In this document: one piece after another, positions 1 through 8,767 of the stretch
Layout of the letters: each line of letters opens with the position of its first letter
How positions within the stretch are numbered: the stretch's first letter is position 1
NCBI RefSeq assembly: GCF_004354365.1
Contig: NZ_SJCY01000007.1
Coordinates: 1-64,000 of the forward strand
Direction of reading: 5' to 3'
Source of the DNA: Pedobacter changchengzhani
GTDB lineage: Bacteria; Bacteroidota; Bacteroidia; Sphingobacteriales; Sphingobacteriaceae
DNA: 64,000 nt
Made by a program: the position numbers and the translations under genes
Notes under the pieces: model-generated
What the model was told of the DNA's origin: nothing
What the model saw: only the letters and a program-made list of their open reading frames with translations
Database searches by the model: none

Positions 1-57
1 CTCTTAAAATCAGCACCTCAGGGCGGTTTAGACACAACTCCTGAAAGTCCTATCTGA
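1..57 (+). CDS. possible C-terminal tail of a gene cut by the window edge
   Basis: The first frame is open from base 1 and ends at a TGA at 55-57, encoding about 18 residues that end ...GLDTTPESPI. Nothing upstream is visible, so neither the family nor the reality of the gene can be judged. If real, it would be the gene preceding the palindromic element at 220-351, on the same strand as the other accessory genes here. Confidence 0.25.
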   Translation, partial: LLKSAPQGGLDTTPESPI

Positions 58-376
58 TAGTCCAATTCTTTGACTTCCTTTTTCTGTGAGACCTCCAATT
101 ATCTAATATTGGCTCGTTTCTAAAGTCAGTTAAAGCCTATCATCTCTAACAAAGTTTTGTTACCATTTCAAAGAACTTTTATATCTTGTACCCTTGGTAA
201 CGCAGGACACACAACAACCGCTAACAGCAAATTTGTGCAAAAATGGCTGACGGTGGTTTACGTCAGTTCATCTTTATTTACTTAATTTGGTGCGGTGCGA
301 CAATGGTTCTGCAAGCAATGCCATTTATGCACAAATTTTCAAAACGTTAGCCACAATTTGAAAACCAACTTCATTT
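58..376. other. non-coding stretch before the HEPN-like gene
   Basis: No convincing gene lies here. Bases 58-219 show no clear structure; 220-351 is a long palindromic element listed separately. The following gene begins with a TTG at 377, only 25 bases after the palindrome, and no exact TAnnTTTG promoter box was seen in the gap. Confidence 0.5.
220..351 (+). repeat. attC-like long palindrome, copy 1
   Basis: A 132-bp imperfect palindrome. It opens with GCTAAC (220-225) and closes with GTTAGC (346-351). Left arm 220-247 pairs with right arm 320-351 over an aaatttgtgca / atgcacaaattt core and a tggc / gcca inner box. An internal hairpin CTGACG/CGTCAG lies at 247-252 and 261-266. The design (short complementary end boxes, long imperfect arms, variable centre) and size are those of integron attC sites, although the end boxes do not match the RYYYAAC/GTTRRRY consensus perfectly. 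A related copy lies at 3128-3245 and the two bracket the next three genes. Confidence 0.6.
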
Positions 377-1567
377 TTGAAAGATTTAAAGAAATTTAAG
401 AGAATACTAATCGGACTTAAAGATAAAAGTCCATTACCTCTCTTGTTTGAAAACGGATATACGCCTGAAAGTATAAAAAAGGAAATAATTGAAACATTCT
501 CTACCTATTTTGAGAACAAAAACATTCTTGATGAAATCGCGGTTAAATATTTAGTTCCTGACTGGATAAATATAATGCGCGTTTCAATTATATATCCTAA
601 TATTGAAAGAGACTTGCTTTTGGTTTTAAGCAATTACAAATCGGCGAAAAAAATCAACAAAGAAAGAACTATTGAAATATTAGCTTCTTTATCACCAAAG
701 CACATAGAAGCAGGTAATAAATTTTGGAGTTTTTTAAATTTAGAAGTTGATAAAAAAAACCTTGAATTAGAAGAGTTCGCTCAAACTTCTCTTAAAGACA
801 TTTCAGATATTATAGAAGGAATTTCTAAAATATTGTATTTAGAACAACTTATGATTAATCGAGTATTGAGAAACAAGACCTTTGATATTCAAAAAGTAAT
901 CGAACTTAAATTAGGGAACGTTATTGACGAATTAATAAATAATTCAAATTGTCCAAATTTATTTAAAACTGTTCCTGACAATATCAGGTTTTCAGATTGG
1001 AGAAATATTTCTGCTCATCATAATTATTCAATAAAAAAAGAACTTATTCACTGCGAATACGGGACAGGAGAAAAGAAGAACAAAATTGTTCTAAAGAGAG
1101 AGGAATTATATGATAGGTTAGAACAATGTATGCGTTCAACAGAAATATTAAATTTAGCTCATAAAATATTTGGTTACGATAATATGAATGAGTTTAAAAG
1201 TTTCACAAAGCCAAGTGATATGGAAGCTAGAGAGGAAATAGATTTTCTGACAATATCATCTGGAATTATGAGCCAAGGATTTGAGATTATAGATTTAGAA
1301 TATAAGAACATCCCAAAAGCTATTCTGACATTAAAAGATTTGACAAACGGAGATGCTAAAATGAGAGGAATTCATTCATCACAATTCTTAACCAATTTAT
1401 GGATTATAACGAGAAAACCGCATTTAGAAATAAGATACATTAAGCAGAATGGAGAACTATATCTGATTTCTAGATGTGACGCTGAAATGTGCGAATTAGT
1501 AAGTTTTGGAAAAAAGAAACTAACGGAATTAGCTGGAAAAGTTGAATTTAAACTAATTAACAACTAA
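377..1567 (+). CDS. HEPN-like helical protein, possible defence gene
   Basis: A 396-residue, largely helical, Lys/Glu-rich soluble protein without signal peptide or membrane segment. Around residues 205-215 it has WRNISAHHNY, which fits the R-x4-6-H signature of HEPN RNase domains found in toxins and abortive-infection proteins. The C-terminal third (from about residue 280) looks like a separate mixed alpha/beta region. The start is a TTG; no in-frame ATG lies nearby that would keep the N-terminal helix. It is followed after 7 bases by the next gene, so the two are probably co-transcribed. It lies between two attC-like palindromes. The exact family is not recognised; an RNase or antiphage role is inferred from the motif and setting only. 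Confidence 0.6.
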   Translation: MKDLKKFKRILIGLKDKSPLPLLFENGYTPESIKKEIIETFSTYFENKNILDEIAVKYLVPDWINIMRVSIIYPNIERDLLLVLSNYKSAKKINKERTIEILASLSPKHIEAGNKFWSFLNLEVDKKNLELEEFAQTSLKDISDIIEGISKILYLEQLMINRVLRNKTFDIQKVIELKLGNVIDELINNSNCPNLFKTVPDNIRFSDWRNISAHHNYSIKKELIHCEYGTGEKKNKIVLKREELYDRLEQCMRSTEILNLAHKIFGYDNMNEFKSFTKPSDMEAREEIDFLTISSGIMSQGFEIIDLEYKNIPKAILTLKDLTNGDAKMRGIHSSQFLTNLWIITRKPHLEIRYIKQNGELYLISRCDAEMCELVSFGKKKLTELAGKVEFKLINN

Positions 1568-1574
1568 AACCAAT

Positions 1575-2348
1575 ATGGAAGACCCAATTGAAGAATTAAG
1601 AAAAAAGATTTTAGAAAACTTTATATCAACAAAAAGTGATTGGATTGAGAAAACATACAATTCACAACAATATCAGCAAGAATTAAAATATATCAAGGAT
1701 ATTTCAGCCGACTATATTGATACATTAAGAGCAATATCTTTTTATTCAACAAGAGGTGGAGCCATATACAACAAGTTTCTTTGCATTAGAGCTATAGATG
1801 ATTTAATACAATCGGCTATTGCTATACTTACTTTAGTCGGAAATGGAATTCATAACACCGTTAAAAGAGAGTTGCGTTATTTAATAGAAATGATTACAAA
1901 ATATGTTGTTGTTGATTATGTTAAAATGGGCGAAAGTTTTGAGGTTAAAACAGAATATTTAAGAGACGAAATACCAAATTCTTCGATTGATATAGTTAAT
2001 GAATACTCAACCCCATTTTCGGTTAATACAAAAGAACAGTTTCAAAGTGAAATCAAAGATTTCTTTTATAAAGCTTGTGCATATGTACATCCTTCAAAAA
2101 AGCAAATAGATGAACAAGTAAGAAATTATGAACTAGGAAATACAGTAGGTTTTGAATCTTCAAAAATGTTTAACGAGATTAATAAATTAGTTTTCAGAGC
2201 TTATGATATGATTTTAACTATGGTATTTCATAGTTTTGGGTATTCAATGAGCAAAGACCTGTTTGAGCAAATTTTTAATGATAATCCTAAATGGAAGTTC
2301 CATAAAGGTAAATACGTTAAAGAATATTCAGAAACATTGTTCAACTAA
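1575..2348 (+). CDS. helical protein of unknown function, HEPN/DUF5677-like pattern
   Basis: A 257-residue soluble, mostly helical protein. Residues 120-135 (RELRYLIEMITKY) followed near 180-190 by a FFYKACAYVHPS segment recall the helical arrangement of DUF5677 and related abortive-infection proteins, where a basic helix precedes a Y-x-x-x-H-P-S turn. No complete R-x4-6-H catalytic motif is evident, so it may be a non-catalytic partner of the gene 7 bases upstream. The start is an ATG. The two genes appear to form one unit in the segment between the two long palindromes. Function unknown; family assignment tentative. Confidence 0.55.
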   Translation: MEDPIEELRKKILENFISTKSDWIEKTYNSQQYQQELKYIKDISADYIDTLRAISFYSTRGGAIYNKFLCIRAIDDLIQSAIAILTLVGNGIHNTVKRELRYLIEMITKYVVVDYVKMGESFEVKTEYLRDEIPNSSIDIVNEYSTPFSVNTKEQFQSEIKDFFYKACAYVHPSKKQIDEQVRNYELGNTVGFESSKMFNEINKLVFRAYDMILTMVFHSFGYSMSKDLFEQIFNDNPKWKFHKGKYVKEYSETLFN

Positions 2349-2376
2349 ATTTATAAAAAAACAAACTCATTCGCGA

Positions 2377-2448
2377 ATGGATAAAATTGAATATGATTTA
2401 GGAAACCTAGGAGAGGCAATAGCTGCAGTTAAACTAGCAACAGAATGA
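2377..2448 (+). pseudogene. mini-ORF, possible N-terminal remnant of a nuclease-like gene
   Basis: ATG at 2377 encodes 23 residues ending at a TGA that overlaps the next start (ATGATG). The peptide contains DLGNLGEAIAAVKLA, which resembles the first helix of several PD-(D/E)XK nuclease-like proteins, where a G-x-L-G-E-x-I-A pattern opens the domain. The rest of such a domain is missing, so this is either a tiny translationally coupled leader for the following gene or the stump of a gene lost when the accessory segment was rearranged. Confidence 0.35.
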
Positions 2449-3116
2449 TGAGAAACAAACTGACATATAAACTTTTTCTTTTCGTACTGACAGCATTTAT
2501 CTCGCTGACAGTTTTCGGGCAAGCAAAAATTGTGACTAAAAAACTTGAACTGACCAAAATCCCGAAAGGAATTAAGTATGAAGGGCAAATTAAAACAGCT
2601 GTTTCTTGGGTTGACAGTTTAGGTTACAACATTGCTATCCTAACCGAAACAGGAATTTATGAAAGCAAAAAATTCAAACACGAAAACGATAGCGGAGACG
2701 CTGAACTTTTTGCATATCATTTTATAGTAAAGAATCACAGTGCTGTTCAGACTTGGAAAGTTTACGACTTCATTTCCGACTGCCCTGTTGACATAGAAGC
2801 CAAATTTATAAGAAATTCTTTTCAGGTTACAGACCTTAATAAAGACGGGGTTGGTGAAATTTGGGTTATGTATAAAACGATTTGCCACGGAGACGTAAGC
2901 CCTTGTGACATGAAAATTATCATGTATCAAGGACAACAAAAGTTTGCAATAAGAGGACAGAACAAAGTTTTTCAGGGAACTGATGACGATGGAACTAAAC
3001 ACTATGGAGGTGGCGACTACAAATACGATAAAACATTTGCTGACGGACCAAAAGAGTTTTTAGAATTTGCAAAAAAATTGTGGGACAACAATATTATGCA
3101 GACATTGGAAGAATAG
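2445..3116 (+). CDS. secreted protein, M949_RS01915-type family
   Basis: A 223-residue protein with a signal peptide (basic start, hydrophobic residues 9-24, cleavage probably after FGQA). The mature part carries a DLNKDGVGEIWV segment around residue 130, an acidic loop resembling calcium-binding FG-GAP or EF-hand loops, and several Cys residues that could form disulfides. I recognise it as similar to the family named in databases as M949_RS01915 surface polysaccharide biosynthesis protein, a label with weak functional support. The start overlaps the stop of the mini-ORF at 2377. The stop is only 11 bases before the second attC-like palindrome, as expected for the last gene of a cassette. Confidence 0.6.
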   Translation: MMRNKLTYKLFLFVLTAFISLTVFGQAKIVTKKLELTKIPKGIKYEGQIKTAVSWVDSLGYNIAILTETGIYESKKFKHENDSGDAELFAYHFIVKNHSAVQTWKVYDFISDCPVDIEAKFIRNSFQVTDLNKDGVGEIWVMYKTICHGDVSPCDMKIIMYQGQQKFAIRGQNKVFQGTDDDGTKHYGGGDYKYDKTFADGPKEFLEFAKKLWDNNIMQTLEE

Positions 3117-3127
3117 AAGCACATACC

Positions 3128-3245
3128 GCTAACAGCAAATTTCCTCAAAAATGGCTGACGGTTATTCACGTTATTTATTTCATTTAGTGGTGTAAGACAA
3201 TGGTTGTGCAAGCAATGCCATTTCTGCATAAATTAGCAAAACCTT
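3128..3245 (+). repeat. attC-like long palindrome, copy 2 (degenerate right end)
   Basis: This copy repeats the plan of 220-351: it opens with GCTAACAGCAAATTT, has the same AATGGCTGACGG inner box, and its right arm (from 3217) carries GCAAGCAATGCCATTT followed by the pairing region. The right terminal box GTTAGC is replaced by a CCTT sequence, so the outer ends no longer pair. Orientation matches copy 1. Together they delimit about 2.8 kb holding the HEPN-like genes and the secreted protein. Confidence 0.6.
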
Positions 3246-3400
3246 CCCCATCCTATCACGATTTTTCTCAGAGAATGGGTTACATTTACCCTTGCTATTA
3301 CACTTCCCTTAAAGTTATTTATTTCGAGATAGCAATAAGGATTACGAATATTTTTTACCTATTTTTTTGCATTACAGCTTGCGCAAGAAGGACATAAACC

Positions 3401-3433
3401 AAAAAAAAGTCCCGATAAAATATCGGAACTTTT
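3401..3433 (-). terminator. terminator of the thrS-infC-rpmI-rplT operon
   Basis: The stem aaaagtcccgata (3405-3417) pairs with tatcggaactttt (3421-3433) around a 3-base loop, with one mismatch. Read on the minus strand it is followed by a run of eight U (3408-3401). It lies 29 bases after the rplT stop. Confidence 0.8.
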
Positions 3434-3461
3434 AATATTGTAATCGCAAAAGCGAAAATTT

Positions 3462-3806
3462 CTATTTTACTGCATCAATTACAGCTTTGAAAGCATCTGG
3501 ATGATTCATTGCTAAATCTGCCAATACTTTACGGTTTAAACCGATTTCTTTTGAAGCTAATTTACCGATTAATTGAGAGTAAGAAATACCGTGCTGACGA
3601 GCACCTGCATTAATACGTTGGATCCATAATCCGCGGAATTCTCTTTTCTTAACCTTACGGTCACGGTAAGCATATTGCAAACCTTTTTCTACTGTGTTTT
3701 TAGCAACCGTAAAAACTTTACTTCTTGCGCCCCAATAGCCTTTGGCCATATTAAGGACTTTTTTCCGTCTTCTTCTCGAAGCTACTGCGTTTACCGAACG
3801 TGGCAT
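3462..3806 (-). CDS. rplT: 50S ribosomal protein L20
   Basis: L20 binds 23S rRNA early in 50S assembly and in many bacteria represses its own operon. The 114-residue protein begins [16 protein letters not shown] and shows the conserved [17 protein letters not shown] and [11 protein letters not shown] segments and the L20 C-terminus. The ATG at 3806 is chosen because it gives the conserved family N-terminus; the frame is open to a TTG at 3827, but that adds an Asn-rich run absent from the family. It is the last gene of the translation operon, 76 bases after rpmI, and is followed by a strong hairpin terminator. Confidence 0.97.
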   Translation of the reverse strand: MPRSVNAVASRRRRKKVLNMAKGYWGARSKVFTVAKNTVEKGLQYAYRDRKVKKREFRGLWIQRINAGARQHGISYSQLIGKLASKEIGLNRKVLADLAMNHPDAFKAVIDAVK

Positions 3807-3882
3807 GTTGTTGTTGTTTTTTGGCAAGCGGCGTTCCGTTTAATCGGAAACTTAAAGCCTGATACCTGGTGAAATTAATAAA

Positions 3883-4083
3883 TTACTTTCCGATGCAAAG
3901 CATACGTTTAACATTTCCTGAATCTGCAGCTGTTACAATTCCTGCATTTCCAAGCGCACGTTTACGTTTAGTACTCATCTTAGTTAAGATGTGACTTTTG
4001 TATGCTTTGTTTCTTTTGATTTTACCTGTTCCAGTAAGCGAAAAACGCTTTTTAGCACTGGAATTGGTTTTCATTTTTGGCAT
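3883..4083 (-). CDS. rpmI: 50S ribosomal protein L35
   Basis: A 66-residue, very basic protein with the L35 signature [23 protein letters not shown] at its start and the typical [20 protein letters not shown] region, followed by a short C-terminal stretch. It is a component of the large ribosomal subunit. It sits between infC and rplT, the order found across bacteria. The ATG start is unambiguous. Confidence 0.97.
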   Translation of the reverse strand: MPKMKTNSSAKKRFSLTGTGKIKRNKAYKSHILTKMSTKRKRALGNAGIVTAADSGNVKRMLCIGK

Positions 4084-4113
4084 AACCTGTTTTTAAAATT
4101 TATAAACCTATTT

Positions 4114-4683
4114 TTATTTTTTTGCTACTTTAGGAGCAAGTGTTAAGAACATACGTTTACCTTCTAACTTAGGTAAAAGTTCTACCTTGCCAATGTCTTC
4201 CAAAGCTTGAGCGAATTTTAACAATAAAATTTCACCTTGCTCTTTATACACAATTGCCCTACCTTTAAAATGCACGTAAGCCCTAACTTTCTCACCATTC
4301 TCTAAAAAGCTTACTGCGTGCTTTAATTTAAATTGAAAATCGTGATCGTTGGTATTAGGACCAAAACGAATTTCTTTAATAACCGTTTGCTTTGCGTTTG
4401 ATTTTATCTCTTTCTGCTTTTTCTTCTGCTCGTAAACAAACTTGCTGTAATCAATAATTCTACAAACTGGAGGTACTGCATTTGGAGAAATTTCTACCAA
4501 ATCCAATTCTGCCTCATCAGCAAGTGCCAAAGCTTTTGCCAAAGGATAAATCCCTGGTTCAACATTATCGCCTGCCAAACGCACTTCGGGCGATCTAATA
4601 AACTGATTAATGTTATGTTCTGCTTCTTTTTTCTTAAAAGGTGGACGTGGCCCCCTATTAAATCCTGGTCTTCCTAATGCCAA
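4114..4683 (-). CDS. infC: translation initiation factor IF-3
   Basis: IF-3 binds the 30S subunit, keeps it apart from 50S and proofreads initiator tRNA and start codons. The 189-residue protein has a basic leader, the N-terminal domain ([16 protein letters not shown]... [21 protein letters not shown]), a Lys-rich linker ([13 protein letters not shown]) and the C-terminal domain ([20 protein letters not shown]). The start taken is TTG at 4683; no ATG is available, and the only other rare candidate is an ATT overlapping the thrS stop. Rare starts are known in infC, where IF-3 limits its own translation, so the same feedback may operate here. It follows thrS after 14 bases. Confidence 0.95.
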   Translation of the reverse strand: MALGRPGFNRGPRPPFKKKEAEHNINQFIRSPEVRLAGDNVEPGIYPLAKALALADEAELDLVEISPNAVPPVCRIIDYSKFVYEQKKKQKEIKSNAKQTVIKEIRFGPNTNDHDFQFKLKHAVSFLENGEKVRAYVHFKGRAIVYKEQGEILLLKFAQALEDIGKVELLPKLEGKRMFLTLAPKVAKK

Positions 4684-4697
4684 ATGTGTAAATTTAA

Positions 4698-6623
4698 TTA
4701 AACTGTTATTTCTTTTATTAATAAATTGTTGAACTCCTCCAACGTCATCTCACCTAAATCTCCCTCACCATGTTTACGAACCGAAACTTTTCCTTCGGCC
4801 ATCTCTTTATCACCGATAATGAGCATGTATGGAATTTTTTTGATTTCCGCATCGCGGATTTTCCGACCGATTTTTTCATCTCGAAAGTCTATCAGCCCGC
4901 GAATATCGGAATTATTTAGCTCATCTAAAACTTTTTTTGCATATTCTTCATATTTTTCTGAAATAGGAAGAATTGTAAATTGCTCAGGACTTAGCCATAG
5001 CGGGAAATTTCCGGCGCAATGTTCAATCAATACAGCCACAAAACGTTCTAATGAGCCAAATGGAGCTCGGTGAATCATTACCGGACGATGTTTTAAATTG
5101 TCGCTTCCTGTATATTCCAATTCAAAACGTTCTGGCAAATTGTAATCTACCTGTATCGTTCCCAACTGCCATTTCCGCCCTAAAGCATCTTTAACCATAA
5201 AATCTAGCTTTGGGCCATAAAAAGCCGCTTCGCCATATTCTATAACAGTATTTAAGCCTTTTTCTGCCGCAGCTTCGATAATTGCACTTTCTGCCAGTTT
5301 CCAGTTTTCATCAGAACCAATATATTTTGATTTATTATCTGGATCTCTTAAAGAAATTTGTGCGGTGTAGTTATCAAAACCTAACGATTTAAAAACATAA
5401 AGCACTAAATCGATTACTTTTTTAAATTCATCTTTTACTTGCTCTGGCATGCAAAACAAGTGCGCATCATCTTGCGTAAACCCACGTACACGGGTTAAAC
5501 CATGCAACTCGCCACTTTGTTCGTAACGATAAACGGTGCCAAACTCTGCAAAACGAACCGGAAGATCTTTGTAAGAACGCGGTTTGAACTTATACATTTC
5601 GCAGTGATGCGGACAATTCATCGGTTTTAAAAAGAACTCCTCCCCTTCTTGTGGTGTTTTTATAGGTTGAAATGAATCTTTACCATATTTATCCCAGTGA
5701 CCAGAAGTTACATATAAATTTTTATTGCCAATATGTGGTGTAACCACTTGTTCGTAACCAGATTTTGATTGTGCTTTTGTTAAGAAATTAACTAAACGCT
5801 CGCGCAAAGCAGTTCCTTTTGGCAGCCACATTGGCAAACCTGCGCCAACTTTCTCAGAGAACATGAACAATTCTAATTCTTTACCCAATTTACGGTGATC
5901 GCGTTTTTTCGCTTCCTCGATCATCAACAGATATTCGGTAAGCTCGCTCGCTTTTGGAAAAGTTACACCATATATACGGGTAAGTTGCTTTTTTGTTTCA
6001 TCGCCTCTCCAGTAAGCACCGGCAACATTCATCAGTTTTACTGCTTTAATAAAACCAGTGTGTGGAATGTGTGGACCACGGCATAAGTCGGTAAATTGAC
6101 CTTGATTATAGAAAGTAATTTTTCCATCTTCCAGGCCATCAATTAAATCCAATTTATATTCATCACCTTTTTCGGTAAAATATTTTATTGCATCGGCTTT
6201 GCCTACACTTGTACGTGTAAAAGCTTCTTTTTGTTTAGAAAGTTCAATTATTTTGGTTTCGATGGCTTTGAAATCATCCGAAGAAAATTCTTTTTCACCA
6301 AAATCTACGTCGTAATAAAAGCCAGTTTCGATAGCGGGGCCAATACCAAATTTTGTACCTGGATAAAGAGCTTCTAAAGCTTCGGCCATAATGTGGGCAG
6401 AAGAATGCCAAAAGGTTGTTTTACCTTCAGTATCATTCCAAGTCAAGAGTTTAACAGTCGAATCAGTTTCGATCGGACGTGTTGAATCCCAAACTTCTCC
6501 ATTAACCTCGGCGGCCAATACATTTCGCGCTAAACCTTCGGAAATTGACAATGCAATTTGATGGGCAGATGTGCCCTTTTCATACTGACGGAAAGAGCCA
6601 TCAGGTAAAGTAATATTAATCAT
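4698..6623 (-). CDS. thrS: threonine--tRNA ligase
   Basis: Charges tRNA-Thr with threonine using ATP. The 641 residues show the full architecture: TGS domain (1-60), editing (SAD) domain with [11 protein letters not shown] near residue 73, class II catalytic core with the zinc-ligand segment [12 protein letters not shown] and motif 2 in [21 protein letters not shown], and the C-terminal anticodon-binding domain from about residue 540. Length is normal. It is first in the operon with infC, rpmI and rplT. A TAnnTTTG box lies about 100 bases upstream, leaving a leader with a small hairpin that could be regulatory. Confidence 0.97.
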   Translation of the reverse strand: MINITLPDGSFRQYEKGTSAHQIALSISEGLARNVLAAEVNGEVWDSTRPIETDSTVKLLTWNDTEGKTTFWHSSAHIMAEALEALYPGTKFGIGPAIETGFYYDVDFGEKEFSSDDFKAIETKIIELSKQKEAFTRTSVGKADAIKYFTEKGDEYKLDLIDGLEDGKITFYNQGQFTDLCRGPHIPHTGFIKAVKLMNVAGAYWRGDETKKQLTRIYGVTFPKASELTEYLLMIEEAKKRDHRKLGKELELFMFSEKVGAGLPMWLPKGTALRERLVNFLTKAQSKSGYEQVVTPHIGNKNLYVTSGHWDKYGKDSFQPIKTPQEGEEFFLKPMNCPHHCEMYKFKPRSYKDLPVRFAEFGTVYRYEQSGELHGLTRVRGFTQDDAHLFCMPEQVKDEFKKVIDLVLYVFKSLGFDNYTAQISLRDPDNKSKYIGSDENWKLAESAIIEAAAEKGLNTVIEYGEAAFYGPKLDFMVKDALGRKWQLGTIQVDYNLPERFELEYTGSDNLKHRPVMIHRAPFGSLERFVAVLIEHCAGNFPLWLSPEQFTILPISEKYEEYAKKVLDELNNSDIRGLIDFRDEKIGRKIRDAEIKKIPYMLIIGDKEMAEGKVSVRKHGEGDLGEMTLEEFNNLLIKEITV

Positions 6624-6962
6624 CTACAACTATGATTTATCCCGAAATCTTTAACTTAGAAGTCGGAATTGTTTATAAAAAAAGTTAATTAAATCACATA
6701 CAAAGTGATTTTTTATTTGATGCAAAGATATAAAAAACTATTCGGTTTGAAATAGAAAAAGCCTGCTCAATTGAGAAACAGCCTCAAAAAATTTATATAA
6801 AGTAGAACTTAACAAAAATTAGATTTTTTTTATTTCAACCACAAAAAACACTAAAAATAGCGAATAAAAATACCAAAACGCTACAAGCTATGCATTAATA
6901 CAATTCCTTTAAATAGAAAACTTTTGTGTTCTTTGTATCTTTTGTGATGTGTTTAAGATAAA
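6624..6962. other. non-coding stretch upstream of thrS
   Basis: Holds the thrS leader and -7 box (6723-6730). The rest (6740-6962) is AT-rich with no gene; no clear terminator for the GLPGLI gene ending at 6963 was seen. Confidence 0.5.
6723..6730 (-). promoter_or_regulatory. -7 box of the thrS operon promoter
   Basis: TATCTTTG on the minus strand is an exact match to the Bacteroidota TAnnTTTG box. Transcription would start near 6717, giving a leader of about 95 bases before thrS. A short stem AATCAC/GTGATT lies in the first part of that leader (about 6692-6712). Confidence 0.5.
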
Positions 6963-7847
6963 TTAATTAACGGTAATGGTTCTTACTGCACCACCGCCAG
7001 TTCTGTTTCCTCTAAAACGCTTCATCATCGCTTCTAATTTAGCCTGATATTCTTCTTCAGTTATTAACTTCGCTTTTTTAGGCGCCGTTACATCCTTGAT
7101 AGATACATTTCTATATTCGATACTTTTCGCAGTTGTGCTGGTTCCGCGTGCATCAATTGCCAATACGGTTCCTTCCGTCCACAGGTTTGGGTTTGGAGAA
7201 AAATCAAAACCCAATTCTGTCGTGTACCAAATATGTGTTTCATCGGTAACGTTTCGCTCAACATCTAAAATTTTCACCTTTCTTGTCGATTTTACAATCA
7301 CTTCTTTACAGTTAAATCCAATAATTTTTCTGGTAGAATCTGTTTTCACAACCTCTATAACAGGTGGCACCATTGGTTTAACCTTTCCTGAATCATTTGG
7401 ATTTGCTCTAAAAGCAGGCATTTGATTTTTTGTGGAAAGCTGTAATTTACTTGCCATATAGTAAGTGGTATCGCTTACATCAAAAACTTCGGTTAATTTT
7501 TTATCAGCAAACGAATAATAATATTCTCTTGCACCGCCCATTCCTGCAAAACGCATCATTCTGCCAAAGCCACCGCGATTTCCTCCACCTGCGCCATTGC
7601 TATCTTCATTATCTTCTACAGGCATATAACTTGCGTTTGTTGCCGTAAATAGCAATTCAAATTGAGATTTACTGCTCGAAGGTATTCTTGCTGCAACTTG
7701 TTCTGATAATTTTATACCGCTTGCGGCCATCATTGCAGCAGGATCAATCGTACTTTCAAACTGAATGGCACCCGACGATTTTTTCTGTGCGCTTGCACAC
7801 AAAGCAATCGAACTAAGGAAAAATATGGCAAAAATTCTTTTCATCAT
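6963..7847 (-). CDS. GLPGLI-family secreted protein
   Basis: A 294-residue exported protein with a signal peptide (MMKRIFAIFFLSSIALCASA, cleavage before QKK). The mature part resembles the Bacteroidota GLPGLI family: an early YYYSFADKKLTEVFD segment, a strand-rich middle with IIGFNCKEVIVKST, then a tryptophan-containing IWYTTELGFDFSPNP block; the eponymous GLPGLI motif is diverged to WTEGTVLAID. A Gly/Asn/Met-rich insert (about residues 84-106) is low complexity. Family function is unknown; these proteins are probably periplasmic or outer-membrane associated. A -7 box lies at 7908-7915, so it is transcribed alone. Confidence 0.75.
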   Translation of the reverse strand: MMKRIFAIFFLSSIALCASAQKKSSGAIQFESTIDPAAMMAASGIKLSEQVAARIPSSSKSQFELLFTATNASYMPVEDNEDSNGAGGGNRGGFGRMMRFAGMGGAREYYYSFADKKLTEVFDVSDTTYYMASKLQLSTKNQMPAFRANPNDSGKVKPMVPPVIEVVKTDSTRKIIGFNCKEVIVKSTRKVKILDVERNVTDETHIWYTTELGFDFSPNPNLWTEGTVLAIDARGTSTTAKSIEYRNVSIKDVTAPKKAKLITEEEYQAKLEAMMKRFRGNRTGGGAVRTITVN

Positions 7848-7907
7848 TAATATTTTAAAATGTAGATTTTAGATTAAAAAAATTGCAATTGGTTTAATCT
7901 ATCAAAA

Positions 7908-7915
7908 CAAAAGTA
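7908..7915 (-). promoter_or_regulatory. -7 box upstream of the GLPGLI gene
   Basis: TACTTTTG on the minus strand matches TAnnTTTG exactly, about 60 bases before the ATG. Confidence 0.4.
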
Positions 7916-7995
7916 TTACTGTTTAACTTTAAAACTTGTTAAATAATGTTAAACAAAATAATGGAATAAGGCGTAGCGGAGACGGGTAATGACGA

Positions 7996-8733
7996 CTAAT
8001 ATTCTGTAGTTTCTAACCAGCCATTTGTTAATACATCGGCAATGTGCATTGTTTTTATCGGTAAATTGTTTTTTTCGATATACCCCTGCAAATGTAAAAG
8101 GCAAGAAAGATCAGTTGAAATAATGTAATCGGCTTTTTGATCGAGCGCATTATTAACTTTTTGTTCGGCCATTGCCGAAGAAATCGCATCAAACTTAACA
8201 GCAAAAGTACCACCAAAACCGCAGCACATATCGGTGTCTACCATTTCTAACATTTCTAAACCATGCACTTTTGATAACAATTGGCGAGGTTCATCTTTAA
8301 TCTTACATTCTCTTAAACCACTGCAAGAATCGTGGTAAACTGCTTTTCCTTCTAATTCTGCACCAAAATAATCGCGCTTAACTACATTAACTAAAAAATC
8401 AGAAAGTTCGAAAATATTTGACTGTAAATTTCTACATTTATTATGCACGATGGTATTTGTAAATAAATCGTTAAAACCACCTTTAACCATTCCTACACAA
8501 GATGCTGATGGTGCAACGACATACGTATTTTCCGAAAAATCATTTAAAAATTTTGTCCCAACTTCTTTTGCATCGTCCCAAAAACCCGCATTATAAGCCG
8601 GCTGACCGCAACAAGTTTGCTTAGAATTATAGATCACCTCGCAGCCTGATTTTTCTAATAACCTAAGGGTATTAAATGCAGTTTCTGGATATAATTGATC
8701 AACAAAACAAGGTATAAACAATTCAACTTTCAT
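7996..8733 (-). CDS. LutA/YkgE-type (Fe-S)-binding oxidoreductase subunit
   Basis: A 245-residue soluble protein with two cysteine-rich CCG domains: ELFIPCFVDQLYPE...TCCGQPAYN in the first half and CSGLRECKIKDEP...DTDMCCGFGGTF in the second. This is the arrangement of LutA/YkgE, the subunit that with LutB and LutC oxidises L-lactate, and is also found in GlcF and heterodisulfide reductase. The partner genes lutB and lutC are not in this window, so the substrate cannot be fixed by context. It is 34 bases downstream of the MFS transporter gene and may be co-transcribed with it. Confidence 0.85.
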   Translation of the reverse strand: MKVELFIPCFVDQLYPETAFNTLRLLEKSGCEVIYNSKQTCCGQPAYNAGFWDDAKEVGTKFLNDFSENTYVVAPSASCVGMVKGGFNDLFTNTIVHNKCRNLQSNIFELSDFLVNVVKRDYFGAELEGKAVYHDSCSGLRECKIKDEPRQLLSKVHGLEMLEMVDTDMCCGFGGTFAVKFDAISSAMAEQKVNNALDQKADYIISTDLSCLLHLQGYIEKNNLPIKTMHIADVLTNGWLETTEY

Positions 8734-8767
8734 TCGGAGGTGATGATTTTTGTAAAAATTAAGACTG

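Larger units (their letters stand above)
3117..3461. other. non-coding stretch between the accessory segment and rplT
   Basis: It contains the degenerate attC-like palindrome (3128-3245) and, at its right end, the terminator of the minus-strand ribosomal operon (3405-3433). Bases 3246-3400 show no gene or convincing structure. Confidence 0.6.

Noticed and set aside
3200..3397. 65-codon open frame after the second palindrome
   Set aside because: Its first third is the palindrome sequence itself and the rest has no protein-like composition.
3807..3827. TTG at 3827 as the rplT start
   Set aside because: It would add an Asn-rich leader absent from L20 proteins; the ATG at 3806 gives the conserved MPRSVN start.
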